NCBI GenBank assembly: GCA_902651635.1
Contig: CACRSC010000013.1
Coordinates: forward strand, 401,857 to 465,856
Source of the DNA: Mastigamoeba balamuthi
Lineage: Eukaryota > Evosea > Mastigamoebida > Mastigamoebidae
DNA: 64,000 nt
Direction: 5' to 3'
A program made the translations under genes and the position numbers. The stretch's first letter is position 1; the number at the start of each line of letters is the position of its first letter. The notes below the pieces were generated by a model. That model had not been told where the DNA came from, did not search any database, and saw only the letters and a list, made by a program, of their open reading frames with translations. Below, piece after piece: positions 8,364-18,712 of the stretch.

Positions 8364-11300
8364 TCACTTTTTCTCTGCTGCCAGCTTGGCGTGCAGCGAG
8401 CGGTAGTACTGAAGCTCGCTCTCCGAGACAGAGGGCACCAGGCCCGCTATCGCCGCGTGGAAGTGGCACTGCCGCACGACCAGCTCGGCGCTCTCGGCGT
8501 CGACGCAGTCGCGCATCGCCGCCATCATGGCCGACGAGCACAGGGCGTACAGGTCCGCGCCCGTCAGCCTCAGGGGGCACGCCCTGGCGACCTCGAGCAC
8601 GTCGACGTCCTCCGCGAGCTTGAACCTGCGCCCCAGCCGTCGTTAGCGCGCCGGCGTGGCTGCGTGTCGGTCGCACTTGGACGTGAGAGCGCGGATGACC
8701 TTCTCCTTGGTCTCGGGGTCCTCGCTGATGCCGAGGTACAGCAGACGGTCGAACCTCCCGGGGCACAGCAGGGCCGGATCGAGGAGGTCGGGCCTGTTGG
8801 TGGCCCCGATGACGAAGACCGACTGCGCTTTGGACACGCCGTCGAGCTCCGCGAGCAGCTGCGAGACCACGCGGTCCATGACACCCCCTGAGTCGGCGCC
8901 CGCCCCTCTCTTGGGCGCCAGCGAGTCCAGCTCGTCGAAAAAGATGATGCACGGGCTCGCGTCACGCGCCTGGGATGCCACTCTCGGTGAGTCGCCCTCC
9001 AGGGTTGGCGCTGGAGGTGGGGCTGCCCTACCGTCTCGAAGATCTGCCTGATGTTCTTCTCGCTCTCGCCTACGTACATGCTGATCAGCTCCGGGCCCTT
9101 GACCGACAGGAAGTTGAGCGACAGCTCCGTGGCGACAGCCTTTGCCAGAAGGGTCTTCCCGGTTCCGGGAGGGCCGTACAGCAGGATACCTGGCGGAGAT
9201 GCGATGAGAAACGCTGTGGTGGCGCTCGGCCGACGGGGGTGCCCGTTACCTGACCGGTGGCGAGTCCCCTTGGGAAACAGGTGTCCGTGCGTCAGAGGCA
9301 GGCGGATGGTGTCGAGGATCTCCTGCTTCACGTCCTCCAGGCCGCCGACGTCCGACCACTTGACGTTCGGTATCTTCGATGGCCGGGCGCAGAGCCCCAA
9401 GTCAGTGGAACGCCCCCTCCCGGCAAACACGGCCCGCGTGCCTTGGGCCTCCCGATCAGAGTGGCCTGCCTCGCCTGCATGCCGGCGAGCGCAGTTCCGA
9501 TGTCCGCGCTCCTGAGGCAGTGCCCGAGGGCCACCTCGAGCTCCAGCGGCAGCGAGTCCTTCGAGGCTTTGATCCGCTCCGCCATCTGCTCGACCGCCTG
9601 TGAGACCAGGCAGTGCAGGTCGCCCAGCGTGAACGACGCCGTCCTCATCGCCAGGTCCCTGAGCGACACGTCAAAGGCGAGCGGTATGTCCGCCGTGATC
9701 GACTCCAGCGCCTCCCTTCTGGCCGCCTCGTCCAGAGCCTGCGCAGGCCCCTCGGTGACTCGAAGAGAAGGCACCGCAGAGCGCGCGCGGGGCGTACGGG
9801 GACGTGCAGCTGGTTGAGGAAGCAGGAGCGCGTCGAGGGGCGCATGTCGTCGATACGCGACGTCGTGGCGACCAGGACGACCGCCTTCTCGACGCCCTCG
9901 CCCGGTGCGGGCGTGTACGAGAGCCACTCGCGGAGCAGGTCGACGAGGAGGCTCTCCTTCTTGGCGACGGCGTGCAGGTGCGGCCGCTCGACCGCGTCGA
10001 CGTCGGCGAGGCACAGGACGCACGGCGCGCACTCGCCCGCCGCCGCCAGCGCCTTGCGGACCGCCTGCTCCGTCAGCGCCTCGGACCCCTCAAGCAGCGA
10101 CTGCGCGGCGACGACGACGCACTGCATGCCCGCCTGCGCCGCCAGCGCGCGCGCGATGCTCCGCTTCCCGGACCCGGCAGCGCCGTGCAGCAGGATGGCC
10201 GTGCGCCTGCGCAGCGACACGAGCGGCCAGAGCCGCTTCAGCGCGCCCGGCGGCGCCCAGAGCTCGGCGCCCCCGAGGCAGTACTGCAGCGACCCGGGCG
10301 GGACGAAGCAGTTGACGGCGCCCTGCTGGACGAGCTTCGTCTCCCTGCGGTCCACCAGGACGTCGGCCGCGCCCTCGGGGAGCACGTGCGTGACGACGTA
10401 GTGCGCGACAGACGCAGCGCCGCTGCCGCAGTCGTCCGCGACCGCGTCGGGCTGCGGGCCCTCGTCTGGGTCGTCGGGGTCGTCCTCGGGGCACGCCGAG
10501 TCGGCGACGCCCTGCGTGAGGTCCGAGCCCGCCGAGCAGACGGCGACGGCGACGACGTCGCCCACGCGCAGCGCACGGGCCTTCCAGAAGTGCCTGCGGA
10601 GGTCGCGCTCGTGGGCCACGCGGCGACCGTCGGGCGACGCCACGAGGCTCAGGCGGACCTCCGCGGCCACCGGCGGGGCCGCGGGCATCGGCGCGACGCG
10701 GACCTCGGCGCCGCGCTCGGCGTGGACCGCGAAGCGCAGCATCGGCGACAGCAGCAGCTCGTCGTCGCCGGCCGCGCTGCCCGCCGGGAGCTCGACGACC
10801 TGCGCGGCGTGCCTGGCGCCGCCGCGCCCCTCGAGGGCCACCCACTGGCCGTCGGCGAGGCTGTGCGCCGCCAGCGTCTGGGCGCTCGCGGCGACCTCGA
10901 CGGCCTCGTCGACGGCCGAGCTGCCCGCGAACACCGGCGCCCTGTGCACCCCGGCCCTCAGCGCCCCTCTGCTCCCCGCGGGCCCGCACTGCTGCTGCTG
11001 CTGACGTGTCGCGGGGGCCACGGCGACAAACGAGCGCCGCGTGACGACTCCCCTCGCCCGCGGCTCGCAGGCGACGACCCTCAGGCGGCCCTCGGCCCCC
11101 ACGAGCGACCCCGCGCACGCAGGCCGCTCCGCGAGGCCCTCGAGTGACGTCACCGGACGCGGCGGGGACGGCGACGACGACGATGACGCTGACAGCGCCA
11201 CGCGGGCGAGCGACAGCGCGCCGGTGTGCTCGCGCGCGATGACGTCGAGGGCGACGACGTCGCCGTCGCGGACCCCCAGGCGCCTGGCGAGGCACTCGCG

Positions 11301-11579
11301 CAGGTAGACGCATCTGTCGTCGTGTTCGGCGCACTGCGGGAGCGGGCGGGGTGAGAGAGCGCTGGAGAGGCGTCGGGGGTGCGTCGCGCGTGCGTGGGCG
11401 TCGACGGGGGTCAGCAGGCAGAGCAGCGGCGGCGGCGGGCGGCGCGGGCTGCGGCGCAGCGGGCGCAGGAGGGCGTGGGAGGGCGCGCCGAGGTGCGAGT
11501 GCAGGGCCGAGAGCAGGCAGCACGTGTCGGGGTCGCCCGAGGGCGACACGTGGGCCACGCAGACGGTGCGCAGCGCCAT
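8364..11579 (-). CDS. PEX6: peroxisomal AAA-ATPase, Pex6-like
   Basis: Subunit of the Pex1/Pex6 motor that extracts ubiquitinated receptor Pex5 from the peroxisome membrane. Exons 11579-9798, 9738-9442, 9373-9250, 9189-9032, 8969-8677 and 8625-8364 sum to 972 codons with continuous frame; animal PEX6 is about 980 residues. The N-terminal 440 residues are divergent. The D1 ATPase has a degenerate Walker A (GAAGSGKRS, about 465) and a weak Walker B (LADVDAVE), as usual for Pex6. D2 begins with the diagnostic [16 protein letters not shown], then GPPGTGKT (about 740), [28 protein letters not shown] and [14 protein letters not shown], and ends in a typical Pex6 C-terminus (QLTGADLY-like [10 protein letters not shown], then PSVSE). 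Intron 2 (9374-9441) is read as GC-AG because only that join restores GRPK|IPNVKW. It shares a 5' region with the divergent coiled-coil gene. Confidence 0.95.
9374..9441 (-). other. GC-AG intron in PEX6
   Basis: 68-nt intron with donor AAG|GCACGC and acceptor CGAAG, with CTGAC inside as a plausible branch site. No GT donor nearby gives both phase 0 and the conserved Pex6 join. The same hexamer GCACGC is used as donor at 55924 in the M4 peptidase gene. Confidence 0.7.
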
Positions 11580-11987
11580 CGCAGCGATGAATCTGGAGAG
11601 TATCTTGTCAGATTCCGGAATATCTTGGGGTTTTGCACTGGGGTGGGTGGGGGCCGGGTGTGGGGACAGGGGTTGCGTGTCCTCCGGCCCCAGCTGCCGC
11701 TTGCTGGGTCCCTGGAAAAGGGCTCATTTTTATCTGGCCGGATTTTGTATGCAGTGCAGCTCACAATATCTTTCAACCGTGCCTTCGCTGTCCGTGGCGT
11801 GCGTGGGAGGCTGATTCGGATTCTCTTGGGGACTTTGACCGCGGACGCCATATCAGCATCACGCTGGGAAGATACTGTTTGACCCCGGAGATTTCCTGCC
11901 TGATTACGGTGCACTCGTCCCCAACCGCCCTTTTTTTAAAACCCCCACACAGAAACTTTTGTGTATCCGGACCTGTCACGCTCACCC
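11580..11987. promoter_or_regulatory. bidirectional promoter region between PEX6 and coiled-coil gene
   Basis: 408 nt between two divergent start codons. Near the PEX6 start it holds GAATCT (11589-11594), GTATCTTG (11600-11607) and AGATTCCGGAATATCTTG (11610-11627). Nearer the other gene it holds AAGATACTG (11869-11877) followed by GGAGATTTCC. These resemble motifs found before many other genes in the window. No ORF is supported. Confidence 0.55.
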
Positions 11988-14900
11988 ATGACAGACAAGC
12001 CAGAGGTGCCCCCGCCCCGCCTCTCCCCCCCGCTGTCGCGTCGCGTCTCTTCCCTCCGCCCGCCCCCCTCGCCCACCAGCTCCCCGTCGCTTTTTCCCAA
12101 CGTGTCCGTTGAGCGCGTCTCTGCTCTTCGGGGAAAACTTAAAAATCTCTAGTTCAAACTCCACACCCGCCTGCGTCTCCCTCTTCTCCTGCACCTCACA
12201 CGCAGCCACGCACCCCTCCGCCCCCGCGCGTCCCTCCACGGCAGGGCGGTGAGGCCCCGAGCGAGGCGCCGGCGCCGGCGGCAGCGGCGGCCAAGGGCAT
12301 CGCGGGGAAGCTGAAGAACCTCGAGGCGATGGGGTTTGTGCACATGATGCCCGGCATGGCCCCGCCCAAGCGCCTGGCGCGCACGCCCTCCAACTCGGAC
12401 CAGCAGCACTTCCGCCAGTCCTCCCAGGTCCGCGACGACGACACGGCCGCCGACATCGCCGCCCGCGTCCGCGCCGAGCGCGCCGAGGCCGCCGCCGAGC
12501 CCGAGAAGCAGCGGCCGCTGGACCGCGCGGCGGGGCCCAAGAAGACGCGCGCGCCCACGACCGTCGCCGGCGAGACGGCCTCCGCGCGCTCCGAGGCCGA
12601 GGCTGCGCTGCTGGCGCGTGCCGAGGGCCTCGAGCGCGAGCTGGCGCTGGTCCGCGGGCGTGCCGAGGCAGCCGAGGCGCGCGCGGCAGAGGCGGCCGAG
12701 AGGGCTGCGCGGCTGGAGAAGGAGCTCGGCGAGGCCCAGGAGGCGGCCGCCGCAGAGAGCGACCGCCTGTGGGAGGAGGCCGCCGCCGCGCAGCAGAAGG
12801 CCGCGGAGCTCGAGGAGAAGCTCAGGGCCGCGCAGGAGGGCCGCCAGGGCGAGGCGGCGTCCGCAGCGGGCAGCGGCGAGGCGGGCGAGAGGGCCGAGCG
12901 GGCCGAGAAGGAGGCCGAGGGGCTGCGGGCGCGCGTGCAGGCGCTCGAGGGCGAGGCCCGCGAGGCCAAGGAGGCGTCGGACCGCGAGATCGCCGAGCTG
13001 CAGGCGGCGATCCTCGAGGCCTCGGGCAGCGGCGCCGGCGCCGAGGCCGAGAAGGAGGCCGAGGAGCTGCGGGCCCGCGTCCAGGCGCTCGAGGCCGAGG
13101 CCAAGGCGGCAGCCGACGCGCGCGAGGCGGCCGGCGAGCGCGCCCAGCGGGCCGAGAAGGAGTCCGCGGAGCTGCTCGCGAAGCTGCAGGCGCTCGAGGG
13201 CGAGGCCCGCGGTGCGCGCGAGGCCCGCGAGGCCTCCGAGAGGCGTGTCGCCGAGCTCGAGGCCGCCAGCGCGAGCGGCAGCCAGGCGGCCGCCGAGCGA
13301 GCCGAGAGGGCCGAGAAGGAGGCCGCGGAGCTGCGCTCGCGCGTGCAGGCGCTCGAGGGCGAGGCCCGCGAGGCGCGTGAGGCCCGCGAGGCGTCGGAGA
13401 GGCGCGCCGCAGAGCTCGAGGCCGCCAGCGCGCAGTCGTCGAACGAGCGCGCGGAGAAGGCAGAGCGGGAGGCCGGGGAGCTGCGCGCGAGGGTCCAGTC
13501 GCTCGAGGCCGAGGCCGGCAGCGCCAGAGAGGCGTCGGACAAGCGCGCCGCGGAGCTCGAGGCGCAGCTCAAGGAGTCGCGCGACGCGGCCTCTGCCTCG
13601 TCGGCCCGCGTCTCGGAGATCGAGCCGAAGCTCCAGGAGCTCGAGGCGGCCAGGGCGAGGGCCGCTGAGCTCGAGCAGAGGCTCCACGAGCTCGAGGCGG
13701 CCAGCGCCCGCGTCTCGGAGCTCGAGCAGAAGCTCCAGGAGCTCGAGACGGCCAGGGCCCGCGTCGCGGAGCTCGAGCAGCGCCAGGGCGAGGGCGAGGC
13801 TGCCGGGGCCAGGGTCGCCGAGCTCGAGCAGCGCCTGCAGGACGCCGAGTCGGCCAAGTCCAAGGCCGAGCAGGACAGCGCGTCCTCCACCGCTCGCGTC
13901 GCCGAGCTCGAGCAGGAGCTCGCGGGCCTGCGCCAGCCATCGGCCGAGGCGCAGTCGCGCGTGATGGAGGCCGAGCAGACGACCGCGCGCGTCGCTGCTC
14001 TCGCCGCGGAGCTCGCGGCCACCGACAGGGCCCACGCGGAGCTCACGCAGGCCCGCGACCGCGTCGAGGAGCTCGAGCAGGAGCTCGCGGCCCTGCGCCC
14101 ATCACGCGTGATGGAGGCCGAGCAGACGGCCGCACGCGTCGCTGCGCTCGCCGCGGAGCTCGCGGCCGCCGAGAGGGCCCGCGACCGCTCCGAGGAGCAG
14201 GAGCTCGCAGGCCTGCGCCAGTCGCGCGTGATGGAGGCCGAGCAGACGACCGCGCGTGTCGCTGCGCTCGCCGCGGAGCTCGCGGCCGCCGAGAGGGCCC
14301 ACGCGGAGCTCACGCAGGCCCGTGACCGCGCCGAGGCTGCCGAGGCCCGGGCGGATGCGCTGCAGGCGGAGCTCAAGTCGAAGAGCGATGCACTGGCGGC
14401 CGAGCAGCAGGCGGCCGCGCAGTCGGTCGCCTCGGCGCAGGCGGAGGTCGCGCAGCTGCGCGCCGAGCTCGCCGGGCTGCAGTCCTCTGCGTCTTCCGCG
14501 TCGTCTGCGCCGACGACGCCGCGCGGCGGGGCGCCCGAGCCCGACGCCGCCGACTCGGAGGGCGAGATCACTCTGCCCGCTGGCGGTGCCGCCGCCAGCG
14601 CCCCGGGGAAGCCGCTCAGCAAGAACGCCAAGAAGCGCGCCAAGAAAAAGGCCGCGCAGGCCGCCAAGGCCGCGGCAGCTGCGCCCGCTGCAGCCCCGGC
14701 GGCAGCAGCAGCGGCCGCCCCGGTGTCGTCGCCGTCGCCTGTGGCCCCGGAGCAGCAGGAGGCCGCTGCGGCTCCCGACGCGGAGCTGAGGCAGGAGCTC
14801 GAGAATGCGCGCGAGAGGTCTGCTGCGCTCGAGGCGGAGCTCGCGGGCCTGCGCGAGGCCAAGGAGCGCGCAGAGGCGCTGCAGGCCGAGGTCGACAGCC

Positions 14901-16822
14901 TGCGCGCCGCCACGGACCTCGCGATCGGCCTCGAGGATGACCTGAAGCGCCTGACGGCCTCCGAGGCCGAGGCCCGCGCCCGCGTCTCAGACCTCGAGGC
15001 GGAGCTCTCGCGCGTGCGCAGCTCGGCGGCCGCCGCCTCTGCCCCTGCGCCGTCGTCGCTGGAGCCCGAGGCCCAGGCCGCCGCGGCCTCCGAGAGCCAC
15101 GGCGTGCAGGCCGTCGCGGCGTCCGCCGAGTCTGAGGTGCAGGCCGTCGCGGCGTCTGCAGAGTCGGAGGTCCAGGCGGTCGCGGACTCGCGCAGCGAGG
15201 AGGTGCAGAGCGAGCCGATCGAGAGGCCCGACAGCTGCGCGCAGGAGGTGCAGGCGGTGCCCGACTCGCGCTGCCAGGAGTCGCAGTCGGACGCCGCCCC
15301 CGCCGAGGGCGACGCGCGCGTGGCGTCGCTCGAGGAGCAGGTGCGCGCGCTGGCGTCGGAGAAGAGCGAGTCGGAGCAGCGCAACGAGAAGCTGAGCGCC
15401 GAGATCGAGACGCTGCGCCGCTCGCAGGCCGAGACGAGCGAGGCCAAGGAGCAGGAGACGGTCGACCTCGAGCTGGCGCGCGTGGCGGCCGCCGAGGCCA
15501 CCGAGGCCGAGACGCAGCGCCTCAACGACCAGGTCCGCGAGCTCGAGGCCGAGGCCGAGAGGCTCCGCGCGGAGCTCGCCGCCGCCCAAGCCGCCGCCGC
15601 CCCGTCGTCGTCGGCGTCGCAGGAGGACGTCGCTCAGCTGAAGGAGCAGCTCGAGCAGGCGCGCAGGCGCGAGGCCGAGACGGCAGCGCAGGCCGAGTCC
15701 GAGGCGGCGAGGCTGACGGCGCTGCTCGAGGAGACGCGCGCGCTGCTGGCGACGGCGACGGCGACGCCCAAGGAGACGCGGGCCGCGCAGCTCGAGGACG
15801 AGAACAAGCGCCTGGCCGACGCCTCCAAGGCCGCCACCGAGGCGCTGAGCACAGAGATGCTCGAGCGCGCCCGCCTGCAGGTCCGCGTGTCGCAGCTCGT
15901 GGCGGAGCTGGGCCGCGCGGCCGAGGGCAGCGAGGCGCAGGCCAAGGCCGACGCGCTGGCCGCGCAGGTCGCGCAGCTCGAGGAGGAGAACGCGCAGCTG
16001 CGCTCGCTCTCGGCCTCGGAGGCCGGCGAGATCCGCTCGCTGATGGAGCGGGTCGCTGAGCTCCAGACGACGCTCCCCGCTCCCGCAGCCGACGCGGCGG
16101 CCCCGCAGGAGCAGCAGGCCCAGCAGGCGCAGGACGAGGTGGCGCAGCTGAGGGAGCTGAACGCGAAGCTCGCGGCCGCCCTGACGGAGGCGCAGGCGCA
16201 GCCCAGGGCGGACGCAGCGGCGCCCGCGCAGCCGCCGCAGGAGGCGCAGGCGCAGGCGCAGCAGGGCGACGATAGCCACGCGATCGAGAGGCTGAGGGAC
16301 CGCGTGGCGGAGCTGGAGAAGCAGAACGCGCAGATGAAGCGCATGTCGCTGCCGGTGACGGCGGCGTCGTCGCAGCAGCAGGAGAAGACGGACCAGCTGC
16401 GCGCGCTCGTGGGGACGCTCGAGGCCGAGCTCAAGTCGCTGCGGGACGGGGGCCTCTCGGAGGCGCGGCTCGTCGAGATCCGCCAGCTGCGCAGCCACGT
16501 GGCGGCGCTCGAGCAGGAGAACAGGAAGCTGAGCGACGCGATCAAGAGGGACACCGAGTCGCAGAGCAAGGCGGTGGCCGTGGCGCAGCAGAGCAAGAAG
16601 AGCATCGACGCGCTGCAGTCGAAGATCAGCGCGCTCGAGGAGGACAAGAAGGCCATCGCCGCCGAGCGCGAGAAGCTCGAGGGGCAGCTGCGCAACGTGG
16701 CCGCCGGCAAGCCGCTGACGTTCACGGCCCGCGAGGAGCTGCACCGCAAGACGATCTCGGACCTCGAGCAGAAGATCGTGGTGCTGCAGGAGGAGAACGT
16801 GAAGCTCAGGGGCCAGCAGTAG
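11988..16822 (+). CDS. giant Ala/Glu-rich coiled-coil protein
   Basis: A six-codon first exon (11988-12005) is joined in phase 0 to 12245-16822 across a GTGCCC...GGCAG intron, giving 1,531 residues. After a short N-terminal segment with GKLKNLEAMGF and MMPGMAPPKR, nearly the whole protein is heptad-patterned coiled coil (ELEA, ELEQ, RVAELEQ runs). Internal repeats are visible: three copies of a unit of about 30-40 residues starting SRVMEAEQT (13960-14330) and tandem VQAVAASAESE units (about 15105-15190). A Lys-rich stretch (KNAKKRAKKKAAQ) is followed by poly-Ala (about 14620-14720). It is probably a cytoskeletal, golgin-like or scaffold protein; the specific role is unknown. MMPGMAPPK loosely recalls the GKLQANL...LLPGAAP motif of FAM21/CapZIP proteins, which is only a hint. 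The large ORFs on the opposite strand are GC-composition shadows. Confidence 0.85.
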
Positions 16823-17022
16823 ATACGTGGGGATGGCCTCGCCCCCTGAGCCAAACTTGTTAAGAAAGGAACAAAACAACGAAAGTGTGCTTGAATTTGA
16901 TACCCAAAGGCTGTCTTTGAAATCCCTCTGTTTTTCTTGTTCCTCAGGGGAGTGGACTTGCGTGACCCCTCTATGGGAGGGCTGTCCAGCGTTTCTAACC
17001 TCACCTGCCTTGGCGTGCGGCC
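16823..17022. other. short convergent intergenic spacer
   Basis: 200 nt between the stop of the coiled-coil gene and the stop of the membrane protein on the other strand. It must hold both 3' ends. No clear AATAAA signal is visible, and I see nothing else. Confidence 0.5.
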
Positions 17023-17735
17023 TCATGCAGCAGCAATTGCAGCGCGAAATGCGACCTCCATTCCCTGGGCCATCACCACCGTCTGCTGCACGCCCCTATT
17101 GACATTCCTCGCGTAGCCACTCAGCACATTCGTTGCCATATCGCCGGTCCTAGAGACCACAGCCTCCTCCTGGCTCTTGGACATGGCCCATCCCGCCGTA
17201 GCCCCACATACCAGCAGGACCAGTGGGATGGCCACCAGCCCTGCCGGAGTGAGCGCAGCAGCGAATCCCCACTGTAGGGCGGCATCAACGGACAGACCAA
17301 TCACGAGGCCAGCACCGGCACCACAGGCGATCGGGTGACGAGTGGTCCAGCGCGAGAGGGCACTGAACATCTGGAGAGGGGGACAGCAATCTTCAGAGTT
17401 GTGTGACACCCCTCAATCTCCCGCACCGTCTTCGTGAAGAGAGCGAGATCGTCCCACATCTTGATGTCGATGAGGTCCTTCACGTGGTCGACGGCAGACC
17501 GGGACAACGTGACGCTCTTGCAGATCAGATCGAGGTTGCTGCGGGCAATCTGGCCTTCATGCGCCCTGGCCTCGTTCAGCGCGCCACGCAGGGACTCGCA
17601 CGCGAGCACCAACATGCGGGCCTGGCAGTACGCCGTGGCGGTGGCAGTGGCGTTGATGGTCTCAGTGGTCGCCCTCAATTTTGCGATGGAGTTGTCCAGC
17701 TCGGACAGCTTGGCCTCGAACACCGTCGTCACCAT
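17023..17735 (-). CDS. small membrane protein with helical N-terminus
   Basis: Two exons, 17735-17410 and 17362-17023, spliced across a 47-nt GTGTCA...TTCAG intron in phase 2, give 221 residues. The N-terminal 110 residues are amphipathic helix without known motifs (KLSELDNSIAKLRATTETIN). The second exon carries two hydrophobic segments separated by a short turn (CGAGAGLVIGLSVDAALQWG and VAIPLVLLVCGATAGWAM), then a polar helical tail. No family is recognised. The ATG at 17735 is chosen because the frame upstream runs into promoter DNA. It is divergent from the 87-residue gene at 18008 and shares its tandem-repeat promoter. Both encode an HP(I/V)-started hydrophobic hairpin, so they could be distant paralogues. 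Confidence 0.72.
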
Positions 17736-17813
17736 TCTTCGAGTCTCCGAGCCTCGTGGTATTATGAAATGCGGTGTGGGGTGTGGTCCACCGGCGGCCG
17801 CCCTTATAACCGC

Positions 17814-17923
17814 ATCCGAAAACCGGCGAATGACGTGTAAACTTTGGTATAAGCGGAACCGCACCGTAATCCGAAAACCGGGGAGTGACGTGGAAACTTG
17901 GGTATCGCGGAACCGCGCCGTAC
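17814..17923. repeat. 55-bp tandem duplication in a divergent promoter
   Basis: Two head-to-tail copies of about 55 bp, 17814-17868 and 17869-17923. Each begins ATCCGAAAACCGG and contains TGACGTG, AAACTT(T)GGTAT and GCGGAACCGC. They differ at about ten positions. The block lies between two divergent start codons (17735 and 18008), so a regulatory role is likely. TGACGT is the core of CREB/bZIP-type sites, though no factor can be named from sequence. Confidence 0.8.
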
Positions 17924-18007
17924 TTAATCGAATCTTCCTTGTGGGCTTTCACAAAAGCCATAACCCAGAAGCAGCTGCTCGCTGGTGGACCGAGGACCGC
18001 CCCGCAG

Positions 18008-18346
18008 ATGGACCGCAACACATATGTGCAAGGCCGCCCCACCCCAAACGGCTTCTGTAAGCACCGCACCGCCAGCGTACTGTGCTGCCTCCCCTGACTG
18101 TGTGCCCGCTGTGCCGCCTTCTGCTCTGCAGACCCGCTGTACCGCTGTGTCTGGCTGCACCCCGTCATCGCCACGGCCTCTCTGACCTGCGTCTCGCTGA
18201 CACTGGCGGGCGTTGCCCTGGGGGCGGTGGGCCTGGACATGGGCGTCCCGCTGCCGGTGCTGGCAGGCGTCGGCGTGGTCAGTGGCGCCGTCCTGGGCAC
18301 TGCTCTCTGGGCCCTTGTTGTGCGCCCCAGCCAGTACAAGCAATAA
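18008..18346 (+). CDS. 87-residue two-helix membrane protein
   Basis: Exons 18008-18056 and 18132-18346 join in phase 1 across a GTAAGC...CTGCAG intron of 75 nt, giving 87 residues. The first exon encodes MDRNTYVQGRPTPNGF. The second encodes YPLYRCVWLHPVIATASL followed by two hydrophobic helices rich in Gly, Ala and Val, ending RPSQYKQ. There is no family match that I know. The ATG at 18008 is preferred because it alone gives a phase match at the splice. Expression from the shared repeat promoter with the 17735 gene suggests co-regulation, which is inference. Confidence 0.65.
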
Positions 18347-18712
18347 GCAACCGAGGAAACATCCAGTGACCAGCACTGGCGGTCCTTGGTGGTGTATTGT
18401 AAAAGTAACTGTGGGCACCGGGGTGGAGACACTGACGTCCAACCATACAACGGACGCGCTCCAAAACACCCAAGCCTGGATACTGGCTAGGGGAAGGCCG
18501 AGTGGCGTGGGAGAGAGTCGAGGATAAGCTCGGCAGAGATACGTCAGAATTGAGGCGGCATGTCATCGTTATGGCTAGAGGCAAGCGGTAGTGTGAATCC
18601 TTGAGGTCGGACGTCCCACACTTATTCTCTGGCCATCACGGGCTTGTCCCTCACTGGTGGCGGAGGGAGAAGATCTGCATTGTTCAGGGACGATTAACGC
18701 TGTTTATAGGAT
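18347..18712. other. intergenic, no gene seen
   Basis: 366 nt between convergent genes. No ORF with coding character, repeat or RNA gene is visible. Confidence 0.5.

Noticed and set aside
9804-11147. 447-codon plus-strand ORF opposite PEX6
   Set aside because: Arg/Ala-rich composition shadow of the minus-strand PEX6 exon, which has clear family motifs.
12149-15525. Very long open frames on the minus strand opposite the coiled-coil gene
   Set aside because: They are Leu/Arg/Ser-rich antisense shadows caused by the GC-rich codon pattern of the heptad repeats. No start context, splice logic or domain is present.
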